From Cellvibrio zantedeschiae (GTDB lineage: Bacteria; Pseudomonadota; Gammaproteobacteria; Pseudomonadales; Cellvibrionaceae), in assembly GCF_014652535.1 (NCBI RefSeq), contig NZ_BMYZ01000001.1:124001-188000 (forward strand): a stretch of DNA of 64,000 bases, read 5' to 3'. Numbering within the stretch: position 1 is the stretch's first letter; each line of letters starts with the position of its first letter. Below, piece by piece: positions 1 to 7,625 of the stretch. A program made the position numbers and the translations under genes. A model generated the notes under the pieces. That model did not search any database, was not told the DNA's origin, and saw only the letters and a list, made by a program, of their open reading frames with translations.

Positions 1-1562
1 GCCTCATCAACAATAAGGACATCTATATTTTTCAGTGGGTTTTTTCCATCGTCGATGGACCCAATAATAGAAGCGACCGTTCTAGATTTTATACCGGTCT
101 CTTCAGCTAAATTGTCTGCTGCTCGCTTTGCGATACAAGCACCCTCGACCTTTAATCCTTGCTGTTCAAATGCAGTCTTTACAGGTAGTAGCGTTGTGGT
201 TTTTCCTGAACCGGCACTACCTTGAGTTACTACAAAGTCGCCGCCATTCAGCATTGCAAAAATGGCCTCGCGTTGTTCATCGTCGAATTTGAATGAATTT
301 TTCTGCGCTTTTTGGCTGCATCGGATGGCTTGCTCCGAGTAATCAATAGCTTCGATAATTTCTTTTTCAAAGATTTGCTTCGAATTTTGACTGGCAAGCT
401 CTTTTGCTGTTTGAATCATTGATCTTTCCGTGTCTATAACCTCTTGAGTTGTGTAATAGCGACTGAAAGGTTCATCTGGTGCGAGTTCAATGATGTTGCA
501 TCCACACAGAATCTGTTTTGCAATTTGTTCTGCTTCCCGAGCATTTTTATTGGATGCAACGGCTGCTATGGCAACTTTTTGATAAACTTCTTGCTCGGTG
601 AAAACAGCTTTGGTTTCAGTGATCTCAGTTAGTATCAAGTCTGCATCTATTTCTTTGGTTGTTCTCACTCTATTAGCCAGCTTAATCTGTGAGATGGTTT
701 CTTCGTCTAACCCTCTCTCTGCCAGCGCCTCTTTCCATTGCCCCGCAAGTACTAAGTGATCAACAGAATGTTTTTGCTTGCGAGTCAGCAGCTTGATTTT
801 CTGCCCGCTTTTACTTGCACTTGATTTAATACCTGACTCATAAAGCGCTTTATTAATATCTTGAGCACGTTTTGAGTATTCGTTGCAAATATCACTGTCA
901 ATCGCCGCGATTCTAAAAGATTCACCATCTAGCTCTACGGCAAAACCAAGCTGCTGTATTTGATAAGCAAGTTCAGCGCGATAAATAGCGCCGCTTGCTT
1001 TTTGCCATTGATAGAGTTTTCGGGAGTCGATACTGCCCCAGCTTAAATCGTGTCTTGGTGCAACGTTACATATCAGCGCATGCGTATGAATTTGAGGTTG
1101 TTGCTCCCGATTAGTTGAATGCTGGAAAGTGGCGACTACTAAGCCTGCTGTTCGTTCGTACTGTTCACCCGATTTCCCTCTGCGAGTTATTGCAGCTTTT
1201 CGTTCCAAAAATTCTATGCCTTTACAGACCGCGCTTTCTTGAGCGGCCAATATTTTCTGTTTCAGATTTTGGTCGCCTGCTGCGGCTAGGAGGCTCAGGG
1301 ACTTTGGGCAGCTATAAGTACAATCCCAAGCATTGCGGCGTTTGTCTTTCCCTGCGTTTTGAACCAGTGCCTCCCCTAGTGGTGAAAAACCGCGCATCAA
1401 GTTCTGATACTCTTGGCTCGCTACGATTTTGTTGCATAACCCGAGCTGCCGCGCGCCCACGCCCCGCCAAACTCCGGGTGGTTCTCCAGAACCGAGATAG
1501 TAATCTTCTTTTGCGAGGTTGGCGTAGTAGTCAATGTTGTTAACGGGGCTAATGGTCAGCAT
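1..1562 (-). CDS. MobF-family conjugative relaxase-helicase (TrwC/TraI-like), 3' part cut by window edge
   Basis: I translated 520 codons on the minus strand without a stop; the gene runs off the left edge. The start at 1562 begins MLTISPV and is followed by tyrosine pairs at residues 12-13 and 21-22, as in MobF relaxases that nick and covalently hold the transferred strand. A three-histidine metal site is visible at H148, H159 and H161 (motif QIHTHAL), preceded by a CPKSLSLL segment. A superfamily 1 helicase domain follows, with Walker A GSAGSGKTT near 448-456 and Walker B VLIVDEA at the edge (D519, E520). The ATG overlaps the stop of the upstream coupling protein (ATGCTGA), so the two are translationally coupled. 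Expected role: nick oriT and unwind DNA for conjugative transfer. Family assignment is firm; whether the rest is intact cannot be seen. Confidence 0.93.
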   Translation of the reverse strand, partial: MLTISPVNNIDYYANLAKEDYYLGSGEPPGVWRGVGARQLGLCNKIVASQEYQNLMRGFSPLGEALVQNAGKDKRRNAWDCTYSCPKSLSLLAAAGDQNLKQKILAAQESAVCKGIEFLERKAAITRRGKSGEQYERTAGLVVATFQHSTNREQQPQIHTHALICNVAPRHDLSWGSIDSRKLYQWQKASGAIYRAELAYQIQQLGFAVELDGESFRIAAIDSDICNEYSKRAQDINKALYESGIKSSASKSGQKIKLLTRKQKHSVDHLVLAGQWKEALAERGLDEETISQIKLANRVRTTKEIDADLILTEITETKAVFTEQEVYQKVAIAAVASNKNAREAEQIAKQILCGCNIIELAPDEPFSRYYTTQEVIDTERSMIQTAKELASQNSKQIFEKEIIEAIDYSEQAIRCSQKAQKNSFKFDDEQREAIFAMLNGGDFVVTQGSAGSGKTTTLLPVKTAFEQQGLKVEGACIAKRAADNLAEETGIKSRTVASIIGSIDDGKNPLKNIDVLIVDE

Positions 1563-3313
1563 TGTATTCCCCTCTTATTCAGACGATTTGTTTGTGGCGA
1601 TTTTGTATTTTCCTTCGGAGCAATTGCCTCGATCCATTTTGCAGGGCAGTGCCTTTTAGCTACTGAATTTGCTTTATATATTGGCCAAACTAATTTGTAA
1701 GTTGCTTGCCAGCCAGGAACAAATAAGTAGCCTTCAACTCCCTTGTTGCTTGCAGGTTTCAGTTGCGTCAATTCAAAGTCCTCTACCAACTGCTCTCTGG
1801 TGCGTACCCATGTTGCATTAGCGTCAGATGAGTTGGGTCGCTCAACAATTCTTTCACCAAATATTCTAGAAATGTACTTGGCTTCATCGCCACCGGAGCC
1901 GATCCGTAAAGATATTATGTTTGATAATAAATTTAATATTGTATCCGTATCGTTCGCCCCATAAATTTCTCGAATTTGAGATATTGACTGCGTGCAAATC
2001 ACAGACCTGGCTCCACGACTACGAGCAAGTTCAAGCCATTTTTTTATCATGGGATTTCGGGGTAGATTCGCAAACTCGTCAATGAATAACCAAGTTTTGC
2101 GCTCAATATTTTCTTCTAGCGCAAGAAAGTTTCGCGTGATAAGTGACACTATTGCATTGCACAGCGGTGCTCCAATAGAGTCAAAGCGTGGATCTGACTG
2201 TATGATGATGACTTTCTTTGGGTCGTTTCCTGAAACCCATTTTTTTACACTGAAACCGCCTTTGACAGGACGAGGCCACGCAATAGCCAGATCCTCAATC
2301 CAACTCAGCTCTCCTGTCAAGTTCACGTAAAAGCCCTGCGTTGTCACCGATTCTTTTTTTATGAAAGATGCCGCGATTGGGTGGTGAATATTTAGTAGCT
2401 CCAACATTTGATCTTGAGGAGTGCTCAACATGTTGCTCAACGCTTTCCAGCCCCACGGCTTTTTGTAACTCAGCAGTACCAATATCATTCCAACAAAGAG
2501 CATCCTTGCACCTGTAAACCATATAGCATCTTTTCCGCCCCTATCAGGAATTAGGCACAAAGCTAGCAGTTCGGCTTGATGCTTTGTGCCAACATCTAAA
2601 AATATATTCCAGCAGGCACTACGCTCATCCCAGGCGGCAATTAAATGGGTAGTATCAGAATTATAAAAGCTAGAAGTGTATTCGCCTTTCTCATCATAAA
2701 TAATTGCGTAGTCGCCACGACTTATAGCTTGGCTAACTAACGGCTTAAATACCGTCGATTTACCGCCACCAGTCGCACCAACTATGCCGAAACTGGCTTG
2801 TTCACGTTGCGTGCATAAGCTGATTTTAGGGTGAATATAAATCCCCTTTTTGGAACTCAAATTTGCTTTTAAATCTCGTTGATGTGAAGCCCTTGCATGT
2901 CGTTCTGCTCTATTTCCCTCTAACAATAGCGGGCCTTTGATATGAATTACTCTCTCCCGTCCGCCCTCCACCCAAAGGAGTTGGCGAACGAACAAAAATG
3001 ACGTTACAAATGAGAAAATAATTGGCAATGTAAGGTGCAAAATAAATTCAGTTCTTAGATTGGCCACTCCTAGGTTATTCCAATAGATCAGCCATTTTTG
3101 GAATTCGACAAATGGAATGTACTTGCCAAAAATTGTGAGTATAAAAGGGTAGTGCTTTTTAAATGATCCCCAGTCTGAGTGATCAAACCAGCCCCAAGTG
3201 GTATTCCAGAGTATTATTGATTGCGCTAAGAAAAAAATAGCGAATAGCACAACCATTTGTGGCCATAGTTGATATCGTTTGTTATGTGGTGGATTCATCT
3301 GTGGAGCCCTCAT
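1556..3313 (-). CDS. Type IV coupling protein (TrwB/TraD, VirD4 family)
   Basis: This 585-aa inner-membrane ATPase should link the relaxase-DNA complex to a type IV secretion channel. Two hydrophobic segments lie near residues 18-36 and 90-109, as in TrwB/TraD. The motor domain has Walker A GATGGGKST at 179-187 and Walker B WLFIDEFANLPR around 408-419. It sits between an RHH accessory gene (overlapping by about 30 bp at its start) and the relaxase (overlapping by 7 bp at its end), giving the order trwA-trwB-trwC known from R388. A second in-frame ATG at residue 6 (about 3298) would shorten the overlap. No secretion-channel (VirB) genes are visible, so transfer may depend on another element or on genes beyond the left edge. 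Confidence 0.92.
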   Translation of the reverse strand: MRAPQMNPPHNKRYQLWPQMVVLFAIFFLAQSIILWNTTWGWFDHSDWGSFKKHYPFILTIFGKYIPFVEFQKWLIYWNNLGVANLRTEFILHLTLPIIFSFVTSFLFVRQLLWVEGGRERVIHIKGPLLLEGNRAERHARASHQRDLKANLSSKKGIYIHPKISLCTQREQASFGIVGATGGGKSTVFKPLVSQAISRGDYAIIYDEKGEYTSSFYNSDTTHLIAAWDERSACWNIFLDVGTKHQAELLALCLIPDRGGKDAIWFTGARMLFVGMILVLLSYKKPWGWKALSNMLSTPQDQMLELLNIHHPIAASFIKKESVTTQGFYVNLTGELSWIEDLAIAWPRPVKGGFSVKKWVSGNDPKKVIIIQSDPRFDSIGAPLCNAIVSLITRNFLALEENIERKTWLFIDEFANLPRNPMIKKWLELARSRGARSVICTQSISQIREIYGANDTDTILNLLSNIISLRIGSGGDEAKYISRIFGERIVERPNSSDANATWVRTREQLVEDFELTQLKPASNKGVEGYLFVPGWQATYKLVWPIYKANSVAKRHCPAKWIEAIAPKENTKSPQTNRLNKRGIQC

Positions 3314-3608
3314 TCATTCTGGTTTTATATTTTTTTATTGCCAGCAAACGTTCGCCGTCATCGAGTCCCGCAACTGCGGTGAGAATCTCAAATATTTTTT
3401 TCGTAAGCCGTTGCTCCAACCCTGCAAGCAATGAAGAAATTTCTCGTTGATTGAGGTGCTCACGCCATGCCGCTCTGAGAACGTCGGCTTTGCCCATGCC
3501 CCTCTCTTCGGCTTCTGCCGCAATTAAATTAAAATCGTAGCTGGTAAGCCGGAGATTTATATTTTGATTCAGTAAATCGTTGTTTTGATGTTTCATATAG
3601 ATTTTCAA
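3282..3608 (-). CDS. Ribbon-helix-helix mobilization accessory protein (TrwA/MobC-like)
   Basis: A 108-aa protein with an N-terminal stretch (about residues 15-55) that fits a ribbon-helix-helix fold: the strand NINLRLTSYDFNLIAAEAEE followed by helices and a WREHL segment. It lies directly upstream of the coupling protein and overlaps it. In R388-type systems the gene in this place encodes TrwA, which binds oriT, represses the operon and stimulates the relaxase and TrwB. The role here is inferred from fold and order. An internal ATG at residue 5 is an alternative start. Confidence 0.7.
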   Translation of the reverse strand: MKIYMKHQNNDLLNQNINLRLTSYDFNLIAAEAEERGMGKADVLRAAWREHLNQREISSLLAGLEQRLTKKIFEILTAVAGLDDGERLLAIKKYKTRMNEGSTDESTT

Positions 3609-3774
3609 CCTGTGTAAACATTGTGAACACCTTGTTGCTCCTGACTTTGGTGCTTAATTTTTCTTGTAACCGTTACGACCATGTAAACAGTGATAACTCA
3701 TTTGTCTCAAGCACTCTGCCTGGTTACGGGCACTGCTCTGCTAGCATCACGGGTGCGTTAGGGTCTGAGTCCTC
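3609..3774. other. Candidate oriT / TrwA-binding region
   Basis: This 166-bp non-coding stretch lies upstream of the trwA-like gene, where oriT sits in R388-type systems. It contains two copies of TGTAAACA (near 3613 and 3679) next to GTGAACAC-type half-sites, possible accessory-protein sites. At 3753-3766 it has GTGCGTTAGGGTCT, which resembles the GTGCGTATTGTCT nic region I recall for R388, with a short GCAC/GTGC inverted repeat just before it. The similarity is from memory and could be chance; the exact nick position is not established. A 70-codon plus-strand ORF crossing here (3623-3835) lacks any recognisable feature and is not called. Confidence 0.4.
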
Positions 3775-3969
3775 TCATGGAGTACTGGTATATGTCCTTC
3801 TCTCGATAAAGCTTTCTAGCTCATCAAGCGCATAAAAAACTTTCCGCCCAATTTTTATGAATGGCAGGTCATACCGACCGGTTGTTGCCCAAGCGGCCAG
3901 TGTTTGCGGTTTAACTGATAAGTACTCCGCAGCTTGGTCACGGGGGAGTAGGTTTCTTTGTCGAATCAT
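3775..3969 (-). CDS. Excisionase / AlpA-like helix-turn-helix protein
   Basis: A 64-aa basic protein of the MerR-like excisionase type (HTH_17). The segment LLPRDQAAEYLSVKPQTLAA (residues 7-26) forms the helix-turn-helix, and W27 together with PFIKIGRKVFYALDELESF makes the wing and final helix typical of Xis/AlpA proteins. Such proteins bend att DNA and direct the integrase toward excision, or activate the integrase gene. It sits in a mobile element next to a tRNA integration site, which fits. It is transcribed divergently from the 394-aa gene at 4065; the 95-bp gap between them should carry promoters for both. No integrase gene is visible in the window. Confidence 0.8.
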   Translation of the reverse strand: MIRQRNLLPRDQAAEYLSVKPQTLAAWATTGRYDLPFIKIGRKVFYALDELESFIERRTYTSTP

Positions 3970-4064
3970 GTGTAAGTCACTCTTAGTGGAAGTGGCTTAA
4001 TGTTATTTTTCTACTAAAATTTTGGCTCACGACTTTTCTGAAATTAGGTGAACAGGGGAAGGAA

Positions 4065-5249
4065 ATGAAGCGAGGTACAAGGTTAAAGCGTGCAGTTCGG
4101 CGGGCTTTGTGTTCGGTCGGTAGGGGGTGCAGTGATGAGCTTGTTAATCTTGTGTTTAATTTGTCATCTTTGTTGTTTAGTGAGCATGCATTAAAACATA
4201 CGGGGTTCGGCAGAAGGTCTGCCGGAGAGCTGTTCAATGAGGCAGTTGAAGGGCGATATAGGGAAATCTGCGAACTGTTTAAAAATCTCGTTGCTGAGAA
4301 TAGTGCTGAGTTTCAAGTGCTGGAGATGAATGATGCAATCAGGTCTCCTGATTCAGTGCTGCAAACTGCTGAGCTGTTAGTTGCGCAATCTGATTACTTG
4401 AGTTGGTATAGTAAGAATGGATATACGACAGCTGAGGAATTGAATCAGAGTGACCAATGCAGCAAAGCTGAGGTCGCTAGCAAAGATTTGCAATTAATTC
4501 GTTATGTTTTAATGGCGCTGGCAAGAGCAATTGATTCATCACCGGAGAAGGTGTGTAAGTTTTGTTTTCGCATTATTACTCAAAGATTGTCATGCAGAAA
4601 ACATCTCTCCACTCAATCATCAGTGGTTTTGGGCCAGTCAGGTAATGTTGAAAGAAATAGAGCAAAGAAAATATTGGATGTAATGGACCCTACAGCAGTT
4701 CGGCTTTTGGATAGGTTCCGGGCACAAAGAATAATACTTGGGGATAATGTGTTGGTCTTAAGTTCGGAAGAGACGGAAAGGAACCCTGTATCCATATTAC
4801 GCAATGGCGCGCCCATAGCGCCAGATGTTTACAGGCTAATCAAGTTAGCTAAGACTGAGAATTGGGACGATTTTAAACCAAAGGTTTTGTCATTCATAAA
4901 GCAAAATAGTCCTCACGTTTTTAAAGTCATAAGGCCTGAAGTTTATGAAAAATGCTATAGCTTTAATGATTTTGTCGGTGCCGTATACAGCAAAGGATGC
5001 CTAGACAACACTATGGAGGCATCACTTGATCCATATTGGTTTTTCAGAACAGTAGTTATTGCTGAGCTTTGGTATATCGGTGAAATATTGGTGCCACAGG
5101 TGGACGGAAGGTTTAAAGATAACTCTGAGAGAGATGAGAGGATCTTAGACTATGTATATAGACAGCGGCTCACCTATCGAGAGATCTCCGCTAGGGAGGG
5201 CATTAGCATAGGCTCAATTTCTAAGATTGTTAAACGGGGTGCTAAATAA
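4065..5249 (+). CDS. Unrecognised 394-aa element protein with C-terminal HTH
   Basis: I do not recognise this family. The product is mostly helical, with a basic N-terminus (MKRGTRLKRAVRRAL) and no signal peptide or membrane segment. Its last 40 residues (ILDYVYRQRLTYREISAREG then ISIGSISKIVKRG) look like a resolvase- or sigma-region-4-type helix-turn-helix, so DNA binding is likely. It is the last gene of the element, reading toward the tRNA attachment site about 100 bp away, the place where tRNA-targeting elements often carry their integrase. It has no visible tyrosine-recombinase R-H-R-Y or serine-recombinase signature, so I do not call it an integrase. Regulator, replication initiator or atypical recombination factor are all open. 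Confidence 0.65.
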   Translation: MKRGTRLKRAVRRALCSVGRGCSDELVNLVFNLSSLLFSEHALKHTGFGRRSAGELFNEAVEGRYREICELFKNLVAENSAEFQVLEMNDAIRSPDSVLQTAELLVAQSDYLSWYSKNGYTTAEELNQSDQCSKAEVASKDLQLIRYVLMALARAIDSSPEKVCKFCFRIITQRLSCRKHLSTQSSVVLGQSGNVERNRAKKILDVMDPTAVRLLDRFRAQRIILGDNVLVLSSEETERNPVSILRNGAPIAPDVYRLIKLAKTENWDDFKPKVLSFIKQNSPHVFKVIRPEVYEKCYSFNDFVGAVYSKGCLDNTMEASLDPYWFFRTVVIAELWYIGEILVPQVDGRFKDNSERDERILDYVYRQRLTYREISAREGISIGSISKIVKRGAK

Positions 5250-5283
5250 TACAGAGCTTTTTTGCTCTACAGTTTAAACGCTT

Positions 5284-5303
5284 GTAGCACAGATGTAGCA
5301 CAG
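5284..5303. repeat. Tandem 9-bp direct repeat GTAGCACAG beside tRNA
   Basis: GTAGCACAG occurs at 5284-5292 and again at 5295-5303, an 11-bp (one helical turn) spacing, about 47 bp from the tRNA 3' end. Short direct repeats in this place in tRNA-integrated elements are often integrase arm-type or excisionase sites. The role is inferred. Confidence 0.5.
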
Positions 5304-5349
5304 GAAAAATACGATTAGCACTCACTAACCGTAAATCCCTTGCTGTATA

Positions 5350-5426
5350 TGGTGGGCCCAACTGGACTTGAACCAGTGACCTGCCGATTATGAGTCGGAT
5401 GCTCTAACCAACTGAGCTATAGGCCC
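5350..5426 (-). tRNA. tRNA with CAT anticodon (tRNA-Ile2 likely, tRNA-Met possible)
   Basis: A 77-nt cloverleaf reads on the minus strand: acceptor GGGCCTA/TGGGCCC with encoded CCA, D arm GCTC-loop-GAGC, anticodon loop CTCATAA, variable AGGTC, and T arm ACTGG-TTCAAGT-CCAGT. The anticodon is CAT, which is read as Ile (AUA) when modified to lysidine, or as Met. The GACTCATAATCG context resembles tRNA-Ile2 as I recall it, so I favour Ile2. The outermost anticodon-stem pair (27-43) is T/C and does not pair. The 3' end faces the mobile element, so this gene is the probable integration target. Confidence 0.93.
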
Positions 5427-5460
5427 TAAAGAGGTGTGCAAGCTTGCTTGCGAGTCGCGC

Positions 5461-5466
5461 ATTATA
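5461..5466 (-). promoter_or_regulatory. -10 box of the tRNA promoter
   Basis: On the minus strand a perfect TATAAT is followed by a GC-rich discriminator (GCGCG), about 35 bp before the tRNA 5' end. A weak -35 (TAGCCA-like) lies 18 bp upstream. A GC-rich discriminator is typical of stringently controlled stable-RNA promoters. Confidence 0.6.
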
Positions 5467-5541
5467 GGGGGTCGGTTTGGATGTGGCTATAGTCTTTGTG
5501 CGATGCGGTAGAAAGTTTGTAACTTATTGATTGCGCTAAAA

Positions 5542-5570
5542 AACAAAACCCGCACTTGGCGGGTTTTGTT
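5542..5570 (-). terminator. Rho-independent terminator after rpoD
   Basis: A 12-bp stem (AACAAAACCCGC / GCGGGTTTTGTT) with loop ACTTG lies about 50 bp past the rpoD stop. The A- and T-rich outer arms make it usable in both directions. Confidence 0.85.
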
Positions 5571-5617
5571 TTGTTCGTTTGATGATCAGTTAATTACTAT
5601 TAATCATCAAGGCATTA

Positions 5618-7483
5618 CTAGTCATCTAAAAAGCTGCGCAAATGATCAGAGCGCGATGGGTGGCGCAATTTGCGCAACGCCTTGGCTTCGATCTGACGGA
5701 TACGCTCGCGCGTTACGTCGAATTGTTTACCCACTTCTTCCAAGGTGTGGTCGGTGTTCATGTCGATACCGAAACGCATACGCAATACTTTTGCTTCGCG
5801 GGCGGTGAGGCCTGCTAAAACTTCGCGTGTTGCTTCCATTAAGCCTTCCATTGTGGCTGATTCAACCGGAGACACGATTGTCGTATCTTCAATAAAGTCG
5901 CCCAAATGTGAATCTTCATCGTCACCGATTGGGGTTTCCATGGAGATAGGTTCTTTGGCGATTTTCAGCACTTTACGAACTTTATCTTCTGGCATGTCCA
6001 TGCGTTCGCCGAGTTCTTCCGGCGTTGGCTCACGACCCATTTCTTGCAGCATTTGACGCGATACACGGTTGAGTTTGTTGATGGTCTCAATCATGTGCAC
6101 CGGAATACGGATAGTGCGCGCCTGGTCTGCGATAGAACGAGTGATTGCCTGACGAATCCACCATGTAGCGTAAGTTGAGAACTTATAGCCGCGACGGTAT
6201 TCGAATTTATCCACCGCTTTCATCAAACCGATGTTGCCTTCCTGAATCAAATCGAGGAATTGCAAACCGCGGTTGGTGTATTTTTTTGCGATAGAAATAA
6301 CGAGACGCAAGTTGGCCTCAACCATTTCTTTTTTGGCACGGCGTGCACGCGCTTCACCAATCGACATGCGACGGTTGATATCTTTAATGCTCGCCAAACT
6401 CAAACCGGTTTCGGTTTCGATATGTGCGAGTGCTTGCTGGCCTGCGATAACATCTGGCAATACGGCTTGTAATTTGTCCGCATTTTCAGTTTTGGCTTTA
6501 ATTAAATCTGGCAGCCATTCTTCGTTAATTTCATTGCCGGGGAATTCTTTGATAAAAGTTTTGCGTTGCATTTGCGCTTTGCGCGTGCACAAATCCATTA
6601 CCAAACGTTCGGCTTTACGCACGCTCTCAAGTGTTTCGCGCGCTTTGGAGTAAATAGGTTCGAACTGACGTGCAGGCAGTTTGAAGAATTTGAACAGGTC
6701 GCCCAATTCAGATAATTCTTTTTCTGCTTGCTTGCTACCGTAACCGTATTTGGCCAAGGTTTTAGTCACTTTGTCTTGTTGCTTTTGCAGGGCTTCAAAA
6801 CGAACTTTGGCTTCTTCTGGATCTACACCAGAAACAGCTTCTTCTTCATCTTCAGTTGCACCGCCTTCGTCGTCGTCATCATCGCCAGCGGGTTTTGCGC
6901 CAGCGACAGGAGCAACTTCAATTTCGGCGTCTTCATCAATCAGGGTTGCAGGAATTTCTTCTACTGGATCTAACCAGCCGATGATAACGTCAGCAAGGCG
7001 ACGTTCTTCTTTAGCAACCAACGCATATTCATTGAGTACGGTTTGCACTGCACCGGGCCAGTAGGCAACGGCGTGCATCAGCTCGCGCACACCTTCTTCA
7101 ATGCGCTTGGCAATAACGATTTCGCCTTCGCGAGTTAGCAATTCCACAGTGCCCATTTCGCGCATGTACATACGCACTGGGTCGGTGGTGCGGCCAGCTT
7201 CGGTTTCTACGGCGGCGAGGGCAGCGGCAGCTTCGGCAGCGGCAATTTCATCGGCGGCAGAGTCGCCGTCGGTCATTAATAAGGTATCGGCATCGGGTGC
7301 GGTTTCGTATACGCGAATCCCCATGTCGTTAATCATCTGGATGATGTCTTCAACCTGATCCGGATCAGAAATATCTTCCGGTAAGTGGTCGTTAACTTCA
7401 GCGTACGTGAGGTAGCCCTGCTCTTTACCGCGGGCTATCAGCTCTTTAATACGAGACTGTTTTTCTTGAGCGTCATCAGACAT
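5618..7483 (-). CDS. rpoD: RNA polymerase primary sigma factor RpoD (sigma-70)
   Basis: This 621-aa housekeeping sigma factor directs RNA polymerase to most promoters. The start at 7483 ([20 protein letters not shown]) begins region 1.1; a longer open frame upstream runs into dnaG and is not native. An acidic non-conserved insert ([16 protein letters not shown]) follows region 1.2. Region 2 is complete ([20 protein letters not shown] to [20 protein letters not shown], then [12 protein letters not shown]), and region 4 ends with [20 protein letters not shown]. The length matches proteobacterial RpoD (about 613-620 aa). An RBS-like CAGGG precedes the ATG. It lies 142 bp downstream of dnaG, as in the macromolecular synthesis operon. 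Confidence 0.98.
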   Translation of the reverse strand: MSDDAQEKQSRIKELIARGKEQGYLTYAEVNDHLPEDISDPDQVEDIIQMINDMGIRVYETAPDADTLLMTDGDSAADEIAAAEAAAALAAVETEAGRTTDPVRMYMREMGTVELLTREGEIVIAKRIEEGVRELMHAVAYWPGAVQTVLNEYALVAKEERRLADVIIGWLDPVEEIPATLIDEDAEIEVAPVAGAKPAGDDDDDEGGATEDEEEAVSGVDPEEAKVRFEALQKQQDKVTKTLAKYGYGSKQAEKELSELGDLFKFFKLPARQFEPIYSKARETLESVRKAERLVMDLCTRKAQMQRKTFIKEFPGNEINEEWLPDLIKAKTENADKLQAVLPDVIAGQQALAHIETETGLSLASIKDINRRMSIGEARARRAKKEMVEANLRLVISIAKKYTNRGLQFLDLIQEGNIGLMKAVDKFEYRRGYKFSTYATWWIRQAITRSIADQARTIRIPVHMIETINKLNRVSRQMLQEMGREPTPEELGERMDMPEDKVRKVLKIAKEPISMETPIGDDEDSHLGDFIEDTTIVSPVESATMEGLMEATREVLAGLTAREAKVLRMRFGIDMNTDHTLEEVGKQFDVTRERIRQIEAKALRKLRHPSRSDHLRSFLDD

Positions 7484-7625
7484 TAAGTGACCCTGTAAAA
7501 CGTGAGTGAGAAATGCAAAGCGCGGGATTATAGCGCAAATGCGCGCGCGGATTCTAGCAAAGCTAGCCGCAAATGCCCTATGCGACCCATGATGGGGATG
7601 AATTCGGCAATTTAAATGTGCGAAA

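Larger units (their letters stand above)
1..5350. mobile_element. Integrated mobilizable/conjugative element, right end at tRNA 3' end
   Basis: The segment carries a trwA-trwB-trwC set, an excisionase-like gene and an orphan HTH protein. It ends at the 3' end of a tRNA gene, the typical integration point. The left end, the integrase and any secretion genes lie outside the window. The exact right boundary should fall within the tRNA 3' half (about 5350-5385). Confidence 0.75.

Noticed and set aside
1115-1543. 142-aa plus-strand ORF
   Set aside because: It is antisense to the relaxase catalytic domain, which I translated through without a stop.
3623-3835. 70-aa plus-strand ORF
   Set aside because: It overlaps the excisionase-like gene and the candidate oriT, and has no recognisable feature or ribosome site.
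6728-7064. Long plus-strand ORFs opposite rpoD
   Set aside because: They are antisense shadows of the acidic rpoD insert and have low-complexity Ser-rich translations.
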